Shown: positions 1 through 11,070, counted from the stretch's first letter. The stretch: 64,000 nt of DNA from Chinchilla lanigera (GCF_000276665.1 NW_004955467.1:1097555-1161554), one strand, 5' to 3'. Program-made: numbers and translations. Notes: generated by a model not told the origin, from the sequence alone.

Positions 1-377
1 GTTTCCAGGGTGTAGGAGGCAGATGCATGGACTCCGACTTTCCTTGTGCCCAAGCACCTCACTGTGTTCCTAAATGTGTCCCCTCTACCCCTTTCCTCCC
101 TTGTCTCTTCTACTTTATGCTGCACGATTTATGAGTTGCAGTTTAAATCTAAATCTTACTCTATTTTGGGCACTAAAGAAGCCTAAGAAGAAAATAAAAT
201 GTTTGAACTTTTAAAGAAAGCACCCCTGGGAAGACCCTCTTTCTGTCCTTACCCCTCTACCTGTCACCCTGTCTTGGGAATAGGTTTCTAGATATAATGG
301 ATTTCTTTCTCTTTTTTTGGTAATATGTTTCTTGATTTGATCTTTTATGATGTTTATGAGATATTGAGACATTAGAG
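1..377. other. Sequence upstream of SPECC1 coding start, unassigned
   Basis: No recognisable gene or repeat. There is an AATAAA-like string near 191-198, but no exon or 3' end around it that I can support. Confidence 0.5.
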
Positions 378-536
378 TCAGGCATGGTGGTGCATGCTTG
401 CAGTCCTAGCACTCAAGAGGTGGAGGCAGGAGGATCGCCGCAAGGTTGAGACCAGCCTGGGCTACATAGTGAGTTCAAGGCCAGCCTGAACTACATAGTG
501 CGACCCTGTCTCAAAAATAAATAAATAAATAAATAA
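378..536 (+). repeat. B1-type SINE
   Basis: 7SL-derived SINE: 'ggcatggtggtgcatgc' head, 'gagaccagcctgggctaca' core, internal partial duplication 'agttcaaggccagcctgaact', end 'ccctgtctcaaa', then an (AAAT)n tail. Confidence 0.9.
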
Positions 537-539
537 TTT

Positions 540-960
540 AAAAATTAAAAAAAAGAAATTGGGGAATTAGGATTAGAAACCTCTTTTTCCACTGTCTCAA
601 ACTTGGCCAGAGCCCATCTATTTATTTTATATTAATTCATATCCATAAGAAAAGTGTTACTCAGCAAGCATTCCCACCTGTGTTTATCTTTTGCAGCCCA
701 GATATGTTAAAACCAGTTGTAATGACTGTAAGGTATCTTCCCTCGGTGTTTATTTCCCTCTCTACTTTCTGCCTTTCATGTTTCCAAGTTAAAATAAGCT
801 ATTATGGGTACAAAAGGAATACTTTCCTCAAATCTGGTATGTATGCCTCCTGCTCTGAATATATTTAATTAATCTGTCACTCTGTGTTGTCCAGTTAATA
901 AAGCAGAGCAACCCTCTGTTTAACACAATTAAGTTTTTTCTTTTTTCTTTTTCTGGAAGG
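540..960. other. Unassigned sequence
   Basis: AT-rich, nothing recognised. The string 'tttatcttttgcag' near 683-696 looks like a splice acceptor, but no convincing exon follows. Confidence 0.4.
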
Positions 961-961
961 C

Positions 962-1165
962 AGCTCATATTTGTTCAGAGCCTTCTGTGTGCCCAGCATT
1001 TGAGAAATATGTTCTCCTTTAATCTTTGTGGATTTTTGTAGTCACTGTTCATAATCTCAGCTTCTTGGTGAAGATGTTGAAAATTGTAATATTCAAAAAG
1101 AGTGTCTGAGCTCACACAATCAGCAGTGGAGCTGGTTCTGGACCAGGGGCCTTTGATCCACAAAC
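962..1165 (-). repeat. MIR-like SINE relic
   Basis: Diverged match to the MIR 3' half read on the minus strand: 'gtgtgcccagcattt', 'tttaatctttg', and 'gagctcacacaatcagcagtgg' in place of the MIR 'ggtcacacagctagtaag' block. Confidence 0.55.
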
Positions 1166-1237
1166 CCTCCACTGCCCTACGTGAGTAAAGATTATTCAGG
1201 CAGGCCGTGTTTACCCCTAGTGTCTATGCATACAGGT

Positions 1238-1350
1238 TTGAGAGCCAATTTAAACTGATTTGAATCTTGGCTCCAGATAAAGTCTGTGATTTGGGGAAAT
1301 TATTAACCTTTCTAAGTCATATAAAGTTTCTACATCTGTCAAATGGGAGC
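1238..1350 (+). repeat. MIR SINE relic
   Basis: Reads through the MIR core in sense: 'tgaatcttggctcc', 'tgtgatttggggaaattatt', 'catctgtcaaatggga'. These correspond to the conserved tRNA-like and core segments. Confidence 0.75.
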
Positions 1351-1351
1351 A

Positions 1352-1700
1352 TCTTAGTCCTTTCAGGTTGCTGTACGAGAAATAACAAACTTCGTGGTTT
1401 ATAAACAATAGAAACTTACTGATCACCTCTGTGGGGGCTGAGAAGTCAAAAATCAAGGTACGGGCAGGTTCAGGGGTGTCTGGTGTGGGCTCGCTCTCTA
1501 GTTCATAGATGGTGCCCTCTCTCTGTGGCCTCACTTGGTGGAAGGGTAAGACAAACTTCCTCAGGCTGCCCTCTTAGCCAAATCAGGTTCCTGATGCCCA
1601 CTTTCCAGCAGTACCACCTTGGGGACTAGTTCTCAACACTGAAATGGAGCGGGGGGAAACAGACTACAACAAGGAGCGACACTGTAGTAAGGATTTAACA
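1352..1700 (-). repeat. MaLR-class LTR (MLT1/MST-like), antisense
   Basis: Begins with the reverse complement of the LTR end ('ttagtcctttcaggttgctgt', 'gtttataaacaatagaaac'), then 'gctgagaagtcaaaaatcaaggt'. This is the typical order of eutherian MaLR LTRs read backwards. Confidence 0.75.
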
Positions 1701-1704
1701 AACC

Positions 1705-2621
1705 ATCCATATAGACCATTTAGAAGTGTCTCACAGGCCAGAGTGGGCCTGTGCATCTGCTTTCATGTCACTGCAGTGTTCACACTAGTTCTTTGTATCA
1801 GAGAGGTAGGTTGAGGGTGGTGGCTGAGGGCAGAAGCAGTAGGTGGGTAGTAGGTTCAGTGGAAGCCTTTAGACAGATAGGAATGGGCCCATGGGCCACT
1901 TGCTCCCCTTCCAGCTGGGGCCTCCTGCAGCAGACAGAGGGCAGGGCCACATGGGCTGGGCACCCCAAGGAACTAGCTCAGAAGAGACATTTCTCTCTAG
2001 GTCTGTTCCAGAAGGGAGAGAGAGCAGCCTCCAGAAGACCCCAGGGGATTTAGAGGACATTAGGTGGGGCTGGTGGTAGAGGACAAGGTGATACTGAATA
2101 AGGTTTAAGACATGAATGCTGGGGAGTAGAAAGCAAGGCTGTTGTTCCTGCTGACGGAGCATAGGGAGCAGCCCTCTTGCTCATGTACGAGTTCCCACTC
2201 CTCTTCTGCATTGACCCTGCAGAACCTGTCACTACTGCGTGGTGGGCGGCCTGAGGCTGCCCTGGGCTCCTCCTCTTGGGCCCGTCCTCTGCTTGTAGAC
2301 ACCTCTTCGTGGTCATGGTGAGCAGGACATGAGTGACTTCGTTGTGGAGCATCATGAGTTCTGAAGGAAGCAGGGGCTGGAAGCGAAGCAGACTTCTGGT
2401 GGATGGGTACAAAGGAGACTGGTTGGGGAAGAGATAACCGTGGGAGAGAAGTGTGCAGGATTCTCAGAGACAGCAGTGCCAGAGACAAAAGGTGTCCACA
2501 TAAGAGGAAGCCAGTGCAGACAACTCAGAGTGATTGCGTTCAGAAAGTGCTGGGACAGTAGAAAAAGAGGAGTGATATGACAAATGAAGTGACCGGGGAC
2601 CCTCACTTCAGAACAAGTGGT
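1705..2621. other. Unassigned single-copy-looking sequence
   Basis: GC-richer stretch with several short open frames on both strands. None has recognisable domains, and none is joined to plausible splice sites. No repeat family recognised. Confidence 0.4.
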
Positions 2622-2626
2622 ACTTC

Positions 2627-3004
2627 TGTCTCAGTTACTTTTCTGTCCTTCCTGAGACAAAATACCTGACACCCATAATTAAGGAAGGCAGGGTTTATTT
2701 AGCTCGCAGTTTGTGGAGGTTTCAGTCCATACTCGGCTGTCTCCAAGGCAGGGTGGCACATGGCAGAGGGCAACAGTTCATGGCGGTGGAAGACAGCAAA
2801 AGCAGCAAGAGCAAAAGGGAGGAGCTGCAGAGAGCAAGCCTCTCTCCCTCCCTTACACTGTATGCAAACTACCCACCCCAGGGCAGGTGTAGCACTCACA
2901 CCCCTAATCCCAGCACTGGGCCGTGTATCAATCATAAACTCTAGAAGCTGCCCCATGATTGCAGGGGGCTTTGGTGGAGGGACATGCAGACACAAAGCAT
3001 AACA
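2627..3004 (-). mobile_element. Solo MaLR-like LTR with perfect 5-bp target duplication
   Basis: Read on the minus strand it starts TGTTATG...TGTCTG and ends near the AATAAA-type signal (seen as 'gtttattt' around 2693-2700) plus 'tgacacaaaatacc'-like terminal sequence. It is flanked by 'acttc' at 2622-2626 and 3005-3009, an exact 5-bp duplication. Same family as 11076-11463 and 63555-63901. Noncoding solo LTR. Confidence 0.85.
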
Positions 3005-3112
3005 ACTTCAGGCTTTGAGAAATGGTTGAGTGTTATTCATTTGTTCAGGTGCACTGTCCAGAAGATCATGAGATCTGTTGCCAGAGACTAAAAAAAGGAG
3101 TTTACATCTTTG

Positions 3113-3113
<1 letters not shown>

Positions 3114-3158
<45 letters not shown>
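3114..3158 (+). repeat. (TG)n microsatellite
   Basis: About 22 uninterrupted TG units. Confidence 0.98.
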
Positions 3159-3162
<4 letters not shown>

Positions 3163-3338
3163 ATTACTGAGGATTAGAGCCAGGGAACACTGAACTACAT
3201 TCCTAGCCCTTTTTATTTTTTACTCTGAGATAGGGTTTCACTAAATTGCCCAATCTGACCTTGAACTTGCACTCCTCCTTGAACTTTCAGCCTCCCAAGT
3301 AGCTGGAATTACAGGCATGGACCATCCCCACCAGATCT
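3159..3338 (-). repeat. Dimeric ID/B1 (B4-like) SINE
   Basis: Degenerate ID part ('actgaggattagagccaggg ... cattcctagcc') followed by an antisense B1 half ('tttcactaaattgcccaatc ... cctcccaagtagctggaatt'). Confidence 0.85.
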
Positions 3339-3339
3339 T

Positions 3340-4055
3340 TAAATTTTGACTCAGATTTCCTCCCTTCCTCCCTTCCTTCTCTCCCTTGCTTTCTCCCTCC
3401 TTCCTTTTTTTCTGGCTTTGAATCCTAAAATATTAAGAAAAAGATTGGCAAAGAAAATGTCCTGTTGTTCTATATCTTCATATTTTTATCTTTTTAGAGG
3501 AGAGTAATAAAACGTATTTTACTTTAGGCATAACCTGGGAAGATTTTGGGAAATATGGGCTCATTGCAGAATCACCTTATGTTTTCATAAAGTAAACCCT
3601 ACAATAGTCATTTTTAAGTAGTTCTAACCATGACATAAACATGTATTTTATTTAAATGATCTCCATGAGTCAGACTGACATATTACTGGTTGTCTCTGTA
3701 GTCACTGGTAAAATTCATCACAAATTCTCTTCAATGTGTTAGTTCATTTTGTACTAGAAATGAGTTCTAAAGAAATTAGTTACTTGCACAGGTCTTAACC
3801 TAGACATTCTTTCACTGTTGCTGTGGAAACCAGCAATAAAAAATTGTGACTTGAGAAAGAAAAATAATCAGTGCTAAACATCAGTAAAATATAAGAGAAG
3901 CTCTCTTTTTATACAGAATTTTTTAAAGTCATGATACCTGGAACCAAACAGACGAATAAGGTTCTGAATGAATCACAGGGCTGAAATCATACACAGTTTT
4001 TGTCAGGAACAGTATGGACAATAAATCACAAGTCTTCTTTTAAATAATGGATTCC
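3340..4055. other. Unassigned intronic/upstream sequence
   Basis: Contains a CT-rich run at 3357-3405. Otherwise no gene or repeat recognised. Confidence 0.5.
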
Positions 4056-4155
4056 GTTTTGTTTTTTTTTTTTTTTTTAATGCGGGAAATGGAGCCCAGA
4101 GCCTTGCACATGCAGTATTGAGTAAGGGCTCTACCACTGAGCTGCAACCCTTTAA
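4056..4155 (-). repeat. ID SINE
   Basis: Poly-T run, then the antisense tRNA-like body ('agccttgcacatgcag', 'ctctaccactgagctgcaaccc'). Confidence 0.85.
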
Positions 4156-5343
4156 GAGAATAAATGGTAAAGCCTTTAAAACCTTTAAAAGAATATTTTC
4201 ATTAGTCGCCACGTTCACATAGCTGCTGCTACCACAGGCTACACGGAGTGTACCAGGTAGACACTTGGACACATGCCCCAAGCTAATCACTTTCTTTAAA
4301 TTGGAAAAGGGACTAGATAGTTCTTGAAGAAGGAGACATTGTCAGTTGAAATGGTTTCTTCCAGCCAGGAAAGGAGACAGGAAGGTGAGGCAGTGGCAGC
4401 CTGAGCCAGGCTTGGGAGCTGCCTGGGGGTTTTTTCTTGCGTGGCTGTGTAGGGATACAGTGGGGAAGAGGAGGCCCAGGGTGCGTAGCACCAGCTGCCA
4501 CCCCAAGAGAGTTCATTAGACTCTGTGCCTGGAGAGAAAGGCTGATGGAACTGGTGATTACCTGTGGGTGACCCTCGTTTTTAAAGTGCATTTTTGGTAT
4601 TCTCTGAGTACTGGTTAGTGTGTCCTGTGAGTCCAGGGGCACAGGCAGAGGTCGGGTTGGAACTGGACGTGAGACCTTTAACCCAGTCTTGCTACATTGC
4701 TGACAGAACAGGGGCTCAGAGAGGGAAAGGCTGGCTGGCCACTCCTCATTCAGGAATGACAGTGCTGATCACTGATGGAAAAACCCAGGCCAGCCCACCC
4801 ATGTGGGTTCCCCGCAAGGTCTTTAGCTACATCCTGCTACTTTGAACAGTTTTTTCTTCATAACATATTTTAGTTAGGAGACTAACTTTACCATATAATG
4901 TCAGGTCTGACCAATGAAAATGTGCTTTATTAATTTTTGAATAATACCTATTTTTATCTAAAAGAAGAAAAGAGTCATTTTCTACTTTTGTGAAATCAGA
5001 CTTTCAAGTAATTCATATGTGTCTATTTAAAAACTTGGTAGATTGCTCCTTTGCCAGCCTAAAGCTGGAAAGCTTATGGATATTTTATGCCTTGACTCAA
5101 GCTGCCCTGTGTTATATGGATGTGAGGGGTGTGTATGTGTATGTGTGTGTGTGTGTGTTGTGTAACACTGTGTTATGTGTCCCTGAGCTATTATTTTGCT
5201 GAAAAGTAATTTGAGAATATCAATAATATTGCACATGTTTTAATAAATCGGTAAAGTCTGTCTTAGAGTTGTAAAGCTGGTACAAAGGTGTCGTCTTAGG
5301 GCAGAGGACTCTATTTCCAGCCAGATCATAAGTGCTCATTCTC
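4156..5343. other. Unassigned sequence upstream of the first coding exon
   Basis: No exon or clear repeat. It contains a short (TG)n run at about 5131-5160. Weak MIR-like strings around 4650-4740 are too diverged to call. Confidence 0.45.
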
Positions 5344-5422
5344 TCTGGGGATGTAGACCAGTGATAGAGCATTTGCCTGACACATACCAACTCCTGGGTT
5401 CTATTGCCAATACTGCAAAAGA
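5344..5422 (+). repeat. ID SINE, old
   Basis: Diverged tRNA-like body: 'tggggatgtagaccagtgatagag' (A box region) and 'gggttctattgcc' (B box region), with a short A-rich end. Confidence 0.8.
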
Positions 5423-5558
5423 GAAAGTAAACCGGGGTACAGTATGTATTCATTTTTTGATAGCAGTGGTGAGTATGGTAGAGGGAGGTAAAACCTTCTG
5501 TTGCCACTAAGCAGGTTCAAGTTGTGTGGACAAGTTTTCCTTTTCTAATCCTCTACAG

Positions 5559-5728
5559 AAAGAGAGCCCCTGAGGACAAACATGAGGAGTGCAGCCAAGC
5601 CCTGGAGCCCAGTGGTCAAAGCGGGGACCCATGGCTGTGACAGAGCCCGGCCCCTCCCTGCAGCCTCTTCCGGCATGAAGAGTTCCAAGTCTTCAACCTC
5701 CTTGGCTTTTGAGTCCCGGCTCAGCAAG
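5559..5728 (+). CDS. SPECC1: SPECC1 (cytospin-B) coding exon with start codon
   Basis: First visible coding exon of SPECC1, a cytoskeleton-linked coiled-coil protein with a C-terminal calponin-homology domain, related to SPECC1L. The exon follows a pyrimidine-rich acceptor ending in CTCTACAG at 5558 and stops at CAAG|GTATTG (5728/5729). The first 23 bases are 5' UTR. ATG at 5582 has A at -3 and opens 49 complete codons, so the following intron is phase 0. The peptide begins [12 protein letters not shown] and includes [17 protein letters not shown] recognise this as the SPECC1 N-terminus from memory of mammalian orthologues, where the same sequence runs straight into the LKRASSED segment encoded at 22038. 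This part is basic, Ser-rich and probably disordered. The donor is weak at +4/+5. Promoter and upstream noncoding exons are not visible. Recognition was by memory, not alignment. Confidence 0.93.
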
Positions 5729-5759
5729 GTATTGGCTGAGATGCCCAGGGCAGGGCTAT

Positions 5760-6605
5760 GTGGCATCCTTAGGGCCCTGGGTTGGCAGGATTGAAGGGGG
5801 CAGTCATCAAGCCAGTGGCCTTTCAGGGTGGGGAAGGCTCCTAAGGAGGGGCCCCAGGCAGCCAGCCTGTCTTGACCTAAGGGAACAGAGCAGGTGGCTC
5901 CACTGTAGAAGCTCTGGAGTCAAGAAAGGAAGTCTTATGGAATATTTAACACAGTGATCGAAGTTATCTTCCCTGGACTGTGTGGACATTCCAGCATCTC
6001 CCTGGATGCGGGGGCAAGTCATGCATAAGCTTTTTGACCTGCTAATCCAGTTGTCTTCTGCATCCTCACCTTGCTCATCCTATGTCCCTCCTACTCCTCA
6101 TCCCCTGGGTCTCTCTCCATAAGTGTTCCAGCTTTAGGCTGGCAAAGGAGTGTTACATGGGCCAGCCGTAGTGCCTAGACTCATCTCTTTCCAGCTCCAT
6201 TCATTCTTATGTCCAGTGTTCGCTCTGTGCCTCAGGGACAGCTCCTTTGCTGTCCTGAGATGAAATTCAGGCCATATCGCCATACCAGGCAAAGACATTT
6301 GAGAAATCAACACAAGATCTTGACTCAGGTGAAAGGAAAGTATTAAATTTCATGTGTTTCCTGCCAGTGGCTGAACGTGACTGCAAAAGACTCAAGGTGC
6401 TCCTGAGAGTGCCAAAGACATGACTGTGACCTTGCAGCCTGCCTCAGGCTTGTGCTATTGATGACATGTGATTGTTGTGAAGTGATAAACGCTCTTGCAA
6501 AGTGCAGTCCTGCCTTAATTATGGTGTATTAGAAGGCTCAGCGTATCTTAGGGTTGTACAACTGTATTTTGTCTTTATGTCTAAAATGAAGGTAATAAAA
6601 AGATG
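5760..6605. other. Unassigned intronic sequence just after the first coding exon
   Basis: No recognisable repeat. Open frames at 5709-5957 and 6022-5807 read past the donor or are on the other strand and show no domains. Confidence 0.45.
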
Positions 6606-6812
6606 TTCCAGCCAGACATGGTGGCACATGCTGATAGTCCAAGCATTATGGGAGGCTGACGCAGGAGTATGGCAGGTTTGAGCCCAGTCTGGGCAACTTA
6701 GCAACTTAGGGAGATATTGTCTCAAAATTTTAAAAAGAAAGAGATTAAAATGGGCTGGTGATGTGCTCTGTGAAGGCTTTAGAATCAACCCCTGGTACTG
6801 GGGGTAAAGAGT
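6606..6812 (+). repeat. Dimeric B1/ID (B4-like) SINE
   Basis: B1 half ('agacatggtggcacatgctg ... gggaggctgacgcaggag ... tattgtctcaaaa'), then A-rich linker, then ID half ('gggctggtgatgtgctctg ... cccctggtactggg'). Confidence 0.85.
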
Positions 6813-6819
6813 CCCACCT

Positions 6820-7290
6820 ATGTATATATTTTCAGAGTCTGTGAAAACTATGTGGGTAGTGGGGCTTTTTTGTGAAAAAGGCATTGTGTATATTGTAGAG
6901 CATCTAGATTTGAAATCATATCACCCATTACATATCAGTAGGAATCCAACCACAGTAGCATCCAAAAATGTATGGTACATTTCCAACACACTCTGGGAGG
7001 GACAGCAGTGTCTATCATTTTTCAGGTGACAGTGTCTGTTCTCATGGCTTTTAATACTACATGTGGAGAATGTCTACATTTGTACCTTTAGCCAGGACCC
7101 TCCCACTACCTTTGTAACCCCTTAGATGTCTAGATGCTGCTTACAGTGTAAGTTGTTCAAACTGGACCCTGATTTCTTCCCTTCCATATCCCTCATTCCT
7201 AATCCTGCTCTGCCTGAACCTTCCCCTTTAATAACTAGGAATGACATCCTCTTGGTTGCTCAGGCCAGAGCCCCTGGCTTTGTTCTTAAG
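6820..7290. other. Unassigned intronic sequence
   Basis: Nothing recognised. Confidence 0.4.
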
Positions 7291-7291
7291 A

Positions 7292-7375
7292 CCTCTCTTT
7301 CCTTCCTTCCTCCCTTCCTTCTTTCTTTCCTTCCTTCCTTCCTTCTTTTTTCTTTTCTTCTTTCTTTTTTCTTTT

Positions 7376-7439
<64 letters not shown>

Positions 7440-7498
7440 TCCTTCCTTCCTTCCTTCCTTCCTTCCTTCCTTCCTTCCTTCCTTCTTCTTTCCTCACT
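7292..7498 (+). repeat. (CTTT)n/(CTTC)n polypyrimidine microsatellite
   Basis: About 200 bp of pure pyrimidine on the plus strand, made of (CTTC), then (CTTT), then (CTTC) blocks. Open frames here code only for Phe/Leu/Ser or Lys/Glu/Arg runs and are not genes. Confidence 0.98.
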
Positions 7499-7519
7499 TC
7501 CCTTCCTTCCCCTTTTCTT

Positions 7520-7735
7520 TCTGTGATGCTGACTTGAACCCAGGATCTCACACATGTGAGTGGTCCACCACTGAGCTACATCCCCAGCCCTTGGTTGCTT
7601 GTTTGTTTATTATGTTGAGGCAGGCTTCACTAAGTCTCCAGGCAGCTAGGCTGGGCTCCATTTGCAAGCAGCCCTTTTGTCTCAGCCTCCAAGAGTATTG
7701 GGATCACAGGCGGGTGCCGCCACACCCAGCTCCTT
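7520..7735 (-). repeat. Dimeric ID/B1 (B4-like) SINE
   Basis: ID half in antisense ('ttgaacccaggatctcacac ... ccactgagctacatcccc'), then B1 half in antisense ('ctcagcctccaagagtattg ... gccgccacacccagct'). Confidence 0.9.
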
Positions 7736-7769
7736 TCCGCCTTTTCTCAGGTCCCACTGTGCATCAGTG

Positions 7770-8480
7770 AAATGCTATCACTTTTGTCTTAAAAATATGT
7801 CAGTTGCAACCCTTTCCCGTGGCCTCCCCATGACCTGTCTCCATGCCTCCACCTTTCCTTACTCTGCCTTCCCAGACCACCTCGCTGCTTTCGTCTTTGT
7901 GCTCTACATTGTTCTCAGCACAATTCAGAGTACTCCTTCTAACACATCAGTCCTGTCATTTTTCTGCTTGAAACCCTTTCGTGCTGTCTCCACTCAGTGT
8001 GAAGTGGCTACTAATACCCTCAAGACCTGACCCCATTCCATCTTGGACATTGTCACACTCTTCTGTTCCCTGGCTCCCAGAGCTCTGTCCAAAAGGTTTC
8101 CTGGTGACTGCGATGACTGTCCCGTGGTGTGCTAAGCGTGTTTGTGTTGACTGTCCTCTCTGCGTGGATGTGTGTGTGTGCGCGCTCGCTCACGTGCACC
8201 TGCTGGTATCAGAGATGTCATCCTTGTCTGCTAGCCAAAGTGCCCCTGGTCTCCATCTACCCTCCTTACCCTGCCTTAGGTTGCTCTCAGTGTTTATACC
8301 AGCGTGCGCGCACACGCACACACACTTTTGTTCCTTTAGTGTCTCTCTCGTCATGGCTGGAATGTAAGCCTCAGTAGGACAAGAACTCTCTGGGTTTTTG
8401 TTGTCCATAGTTCTAACCCTTGCCCTTAGAAAAGTACCTGCTACCTGCAGGGCACTCAGTGTTTATGAATGCCCAAATTC
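7770..8480 (+). repeat. L2 LINE 3' end
   Basis: Diverged L2 3' region in sense: 'ctgtcatttttctgcttgaa', 'ctccactcagtgtgaagtgg', 'atgtaagcctcagtaggac', and 'gggcactcagtgtttatgaatg' in place of the L2 terminal block. Short GT/GC-rich strings at 8165-8185 and 8303-8325 interrupt it. Confidence 0.8.
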
Positions 8481-8489
8481 CCCTGTTTT

Positions 8490-9388
8490 CCTGGGGGTGG
8501 CAGTGTGATGGTGAAGGAGGAGCCTGAAGTCAGTCAGACCAGCCTGAAGTGGAAGATCTGAAGTACAGGGTATTTTGTAAGCAAATGAGATGTTGACCAT
8601 GTCCACCCTCAGTAGGCTGGTGTTTTGGAAACATGCTCTACAGGGAAACTGTCAGGGAAAAGTAAGTATTCATATTAGAGGCTTCACTCTGCTTTCGCAT
8701 TCTTGGCTCTCATGGCTTGATTGCAGAGTGAGAATGCCAGGGATCAAGGGAAGGAGCAGCAGAAGGAACTGGTCCATGCCTGCCCTGTCTAGCCTTCATC
8801 TTGTTCCTCTATTCTGACCATCTCCTTTCCACCTGTGGTTGTACAGGAAGAAGACTTAAGAGTCCAGATAATAGATAAAGAAAAGAGGAAATGCTAACAG
8901 ATAAGGAAAAGAGGAAATGCTGATGGTCAGAAAAGCAAGTAGCTCTCCTTTCTCCAATAGTTTACTGTGGAAATTGCCAGCAGAAAGAGTAGTTGAATTA
9001 CACAACAGACACCCATGTACCACCTGGACTTGACAGTCAGCATTTTATTCTATTTGCTTTAGTTTATAGGAAATGAATACATATATTTTAACTGGTAAAA
9101 AATAGGAAAATTAAAACAAGTCACCAAAAGTAGAACTAAATTCTCAACTTAAAATACTGACTGAATAGCAACCATTGTTAATTTCTTATCATCTTGTTTT
9201 GAAATTCTGCATTGTTTTTGTGTTCTCTTGTTTTTATCTTTGTTGTTGTTTTGTTTTCTTTTCTCTTTAAAAAAAGTACTGACTGAGCTGTAGGAACAGT
9301 CAGAGAACAAGAAGCCAGGAGACATAGGAACCCAGACAGGCTGAGCTGTTGGCGAAATCTTCCTCATGAATTATAAAGACACCTGGAG
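8490..9388. other. Unassigned intronic sequence
   Basis: No gene seen. A short direct repeat, 'agataa(a/g)gaaaagaggaaatgct', occurs twice at about 8872-8922. Confidence 0.45.
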
Positions 9389-9896
9389 TGCTCTGGTTTG
9401 AACAGGCCACCCCATCCTGGCCACTTAGAAGGCCCAGGACCGTGAGTCAGGTTGTAGGTTGTTATAATAGGAAGCATACCCAAGACTTGCGTATTAGGGG
9501 CTCAATCCTCAAGCAGCAGGGTTCAGAGATGGGCCAAGAGAAGTAACTGGACTTGAGGGGTCTAACCTCTCCCGGGATTAATCCTTTGATGATTTCATAG
9601 CTGAAGGGGTCAGGAGATGAGGCCCAGTTGGAGGAGGATGTCAGTGAGGGTGGGCCTTCGCAGGGCTCATCCTGGCTCTGCCCACTTCTTCTCTCTCTCT
9701 CTCTCCCGACTGCCATGTGGTGAGCAGCTTTCCTCTGCTGTGCCCTTATGCCATGATGTTTCTGCCTTACCACAGGCTCAGAAAGCACCGAGCTAACGTG
9801 ACTAACACCTCTGAAGCTGTGAGCCAGAACAACCCTTTCCGCCACCAAGTTGTTTGTATCAGATGTTTTGTCTCAGTGGTGAAAAAACTAACACAC
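9389..9896 (+). mobile_element. MaLR-like LTR
   Basis: Starts 'tgctctggtttgaac' and ends with 'ctgtgagccagaacaaccc' followed by 'gatgttttgtctcagtgg' and 'aactaacaca'. This is the same polyadenylation-and-end module as the LTRs at 11076 and 44300, with the signal decayed. Confidence 0.75.
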
Positions 9897-9959
9897 AAAT
9901 GATGGGACATTGGCTTGAGCTTGTTCAGCTGACAAGAGATTCGTTCATCTCTCACTATT

Positions 9960-10272
9960 CACAGAAGACTGGTTTCAGGATTCTTCAGGACACCAAAAGC
10001 CATGGTTTTTTTAAGTTTCTTATATATAGTGGTACAGTATTTGCATATAACCTATATACCTCCTCTCACATACTTGAAATAATCTCTAGGTCATTTATAA
10101 TATCTAATACAATATAAATGGTTTGTAAATAGTTGCTTTACTATACTACTTAGGAAATAATGTCAAGGAAAAAAGTCTATACATATTTAGTACAGTTGGA
10201 ATTTTTAAAAATATTTTTGGTCAGAGTTGGTTGAACCTACGGATATAAACCTGTGGTTACTGACAACTGATT
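9960..10272 (-). mobile_element. Tigger-derived DNA element (MER2-like)
   Basis: Same order of blocks as 43428-43762 read backwards: 'cttgaaataatctctaggtc', 'aatacaatataaatggtttg', 'aggaaataatgtcaaggaa', 'aaaatatttttggtcag', 'gttggttgaacctacggat'. Matches the mammal-wide TcMar-Tigger MITE group. Confidence 0.75.
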
Positions 10273-10279
10273 GTATAAT

Positions 10280-10570
10280 GAACATTAAGATCTGAAGGTC
10301 TCCATGTTACTATGAGCACAAGGGTTCAGTACCTCTCTCTTTCTCTTTCTCTCTGCTCTCTGCCTGCCTCTGCCCCTTGAATTCTCTGTTGCATGGTGAC
10401 CCCCAGGCTTCTCCAACGCATGTATGAATTGTGGTGCCCATCGTGCTGAACCTCCTGCATCTCTTGGAAGGCCTAGCCACTTTTTTGCCCTTTTCTTCAT
10501 TTGTTTAAAAAAAATCAGAAGGGCTGTGAGGAGCTCTGCACCCATAGGCCTGTGTTCATCTGTGTAAGAG
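10280..10570. other. Unassigned intronic sequence
   Basis: CT-rich in places. No gene or certain repeat. Confidence 0.4.
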
Positions 10571-10571
10571 G

Positions 10572-10717
10572 AGAATACCAGTACTTAGGAGGTTGAGTCA
10601 GGAGGACTGCTGTAAGGTCAAGGTCAGCCTGAACTACATAGTAATTTCAATGAAGTCTGAACTACATAGCAAGATCCTGTTTCAAAAAACAAAAACAAAA
10701 ACAAACAAACAAAAAAG
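10572..10717 (+). repeat. B1-type SINE, 5' truncated
   Basis: 'cagtacttaggaggttgag', 'cagcctgaactacatag' twice, 'atcctgtttcaaaa', then an A-rich (AAAC)n tail. Confidence 0.85.
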
Positions 10718-10724
10718 AGACAAA

Positions 10725-11070
10725 GACCATGGTCCCTTGCCCAGTCCCCTGAGGCAGCTGTGCTCACCCGACTCCTGCCCTGGTCAGTCCCCACACTGCA
10801 GCCAGAGGCATGGTGGTGGGAACCTGGCCATCCCCTCTGCTCTAGATCTCCAGTGACTCATTGCCTGGACTCCCATCACCTTTGTAAAGGTCTTCCCGCC
10901 CTCTCCCCTACCTCCTCAAGGAAGCCCCTTATTGCCCATAGTTCACAGGCCCCAGGCCTCTTAACTTCTTGATTGTCCATCTCTGCCAGACTGAGTTCCA
11001 GCAGCAGTGCCTTAGCTACTTTGTGTGTTGTTATACTGTCTAGCTTGTCTTTGTGCATGCCACACAGTAG
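10725..11070. other. Unassigned intronic sequence
   Basis: GC-richer, with no supportable exon or repeat. Possibly an old L2/MIR remnant near 10940-11070. Confidence 0.35.

Noticed and set aside
680..868. Possible upstream exon after an acceptor-like string near 683-696
   Set aside because: The 62-codon frame has no recognised homology and no clear donor; a SPECC1 5' UTR exon here cannot be excluded without cDNA.
7126..7770. 214-codon open frame rich in Phe/Leu/Ser
   Set aside because: It is the translation of the (CTTT)n/(CTTC)n microsatellite and the SINE next to it; no start context, domain or codon pattern of a gene.
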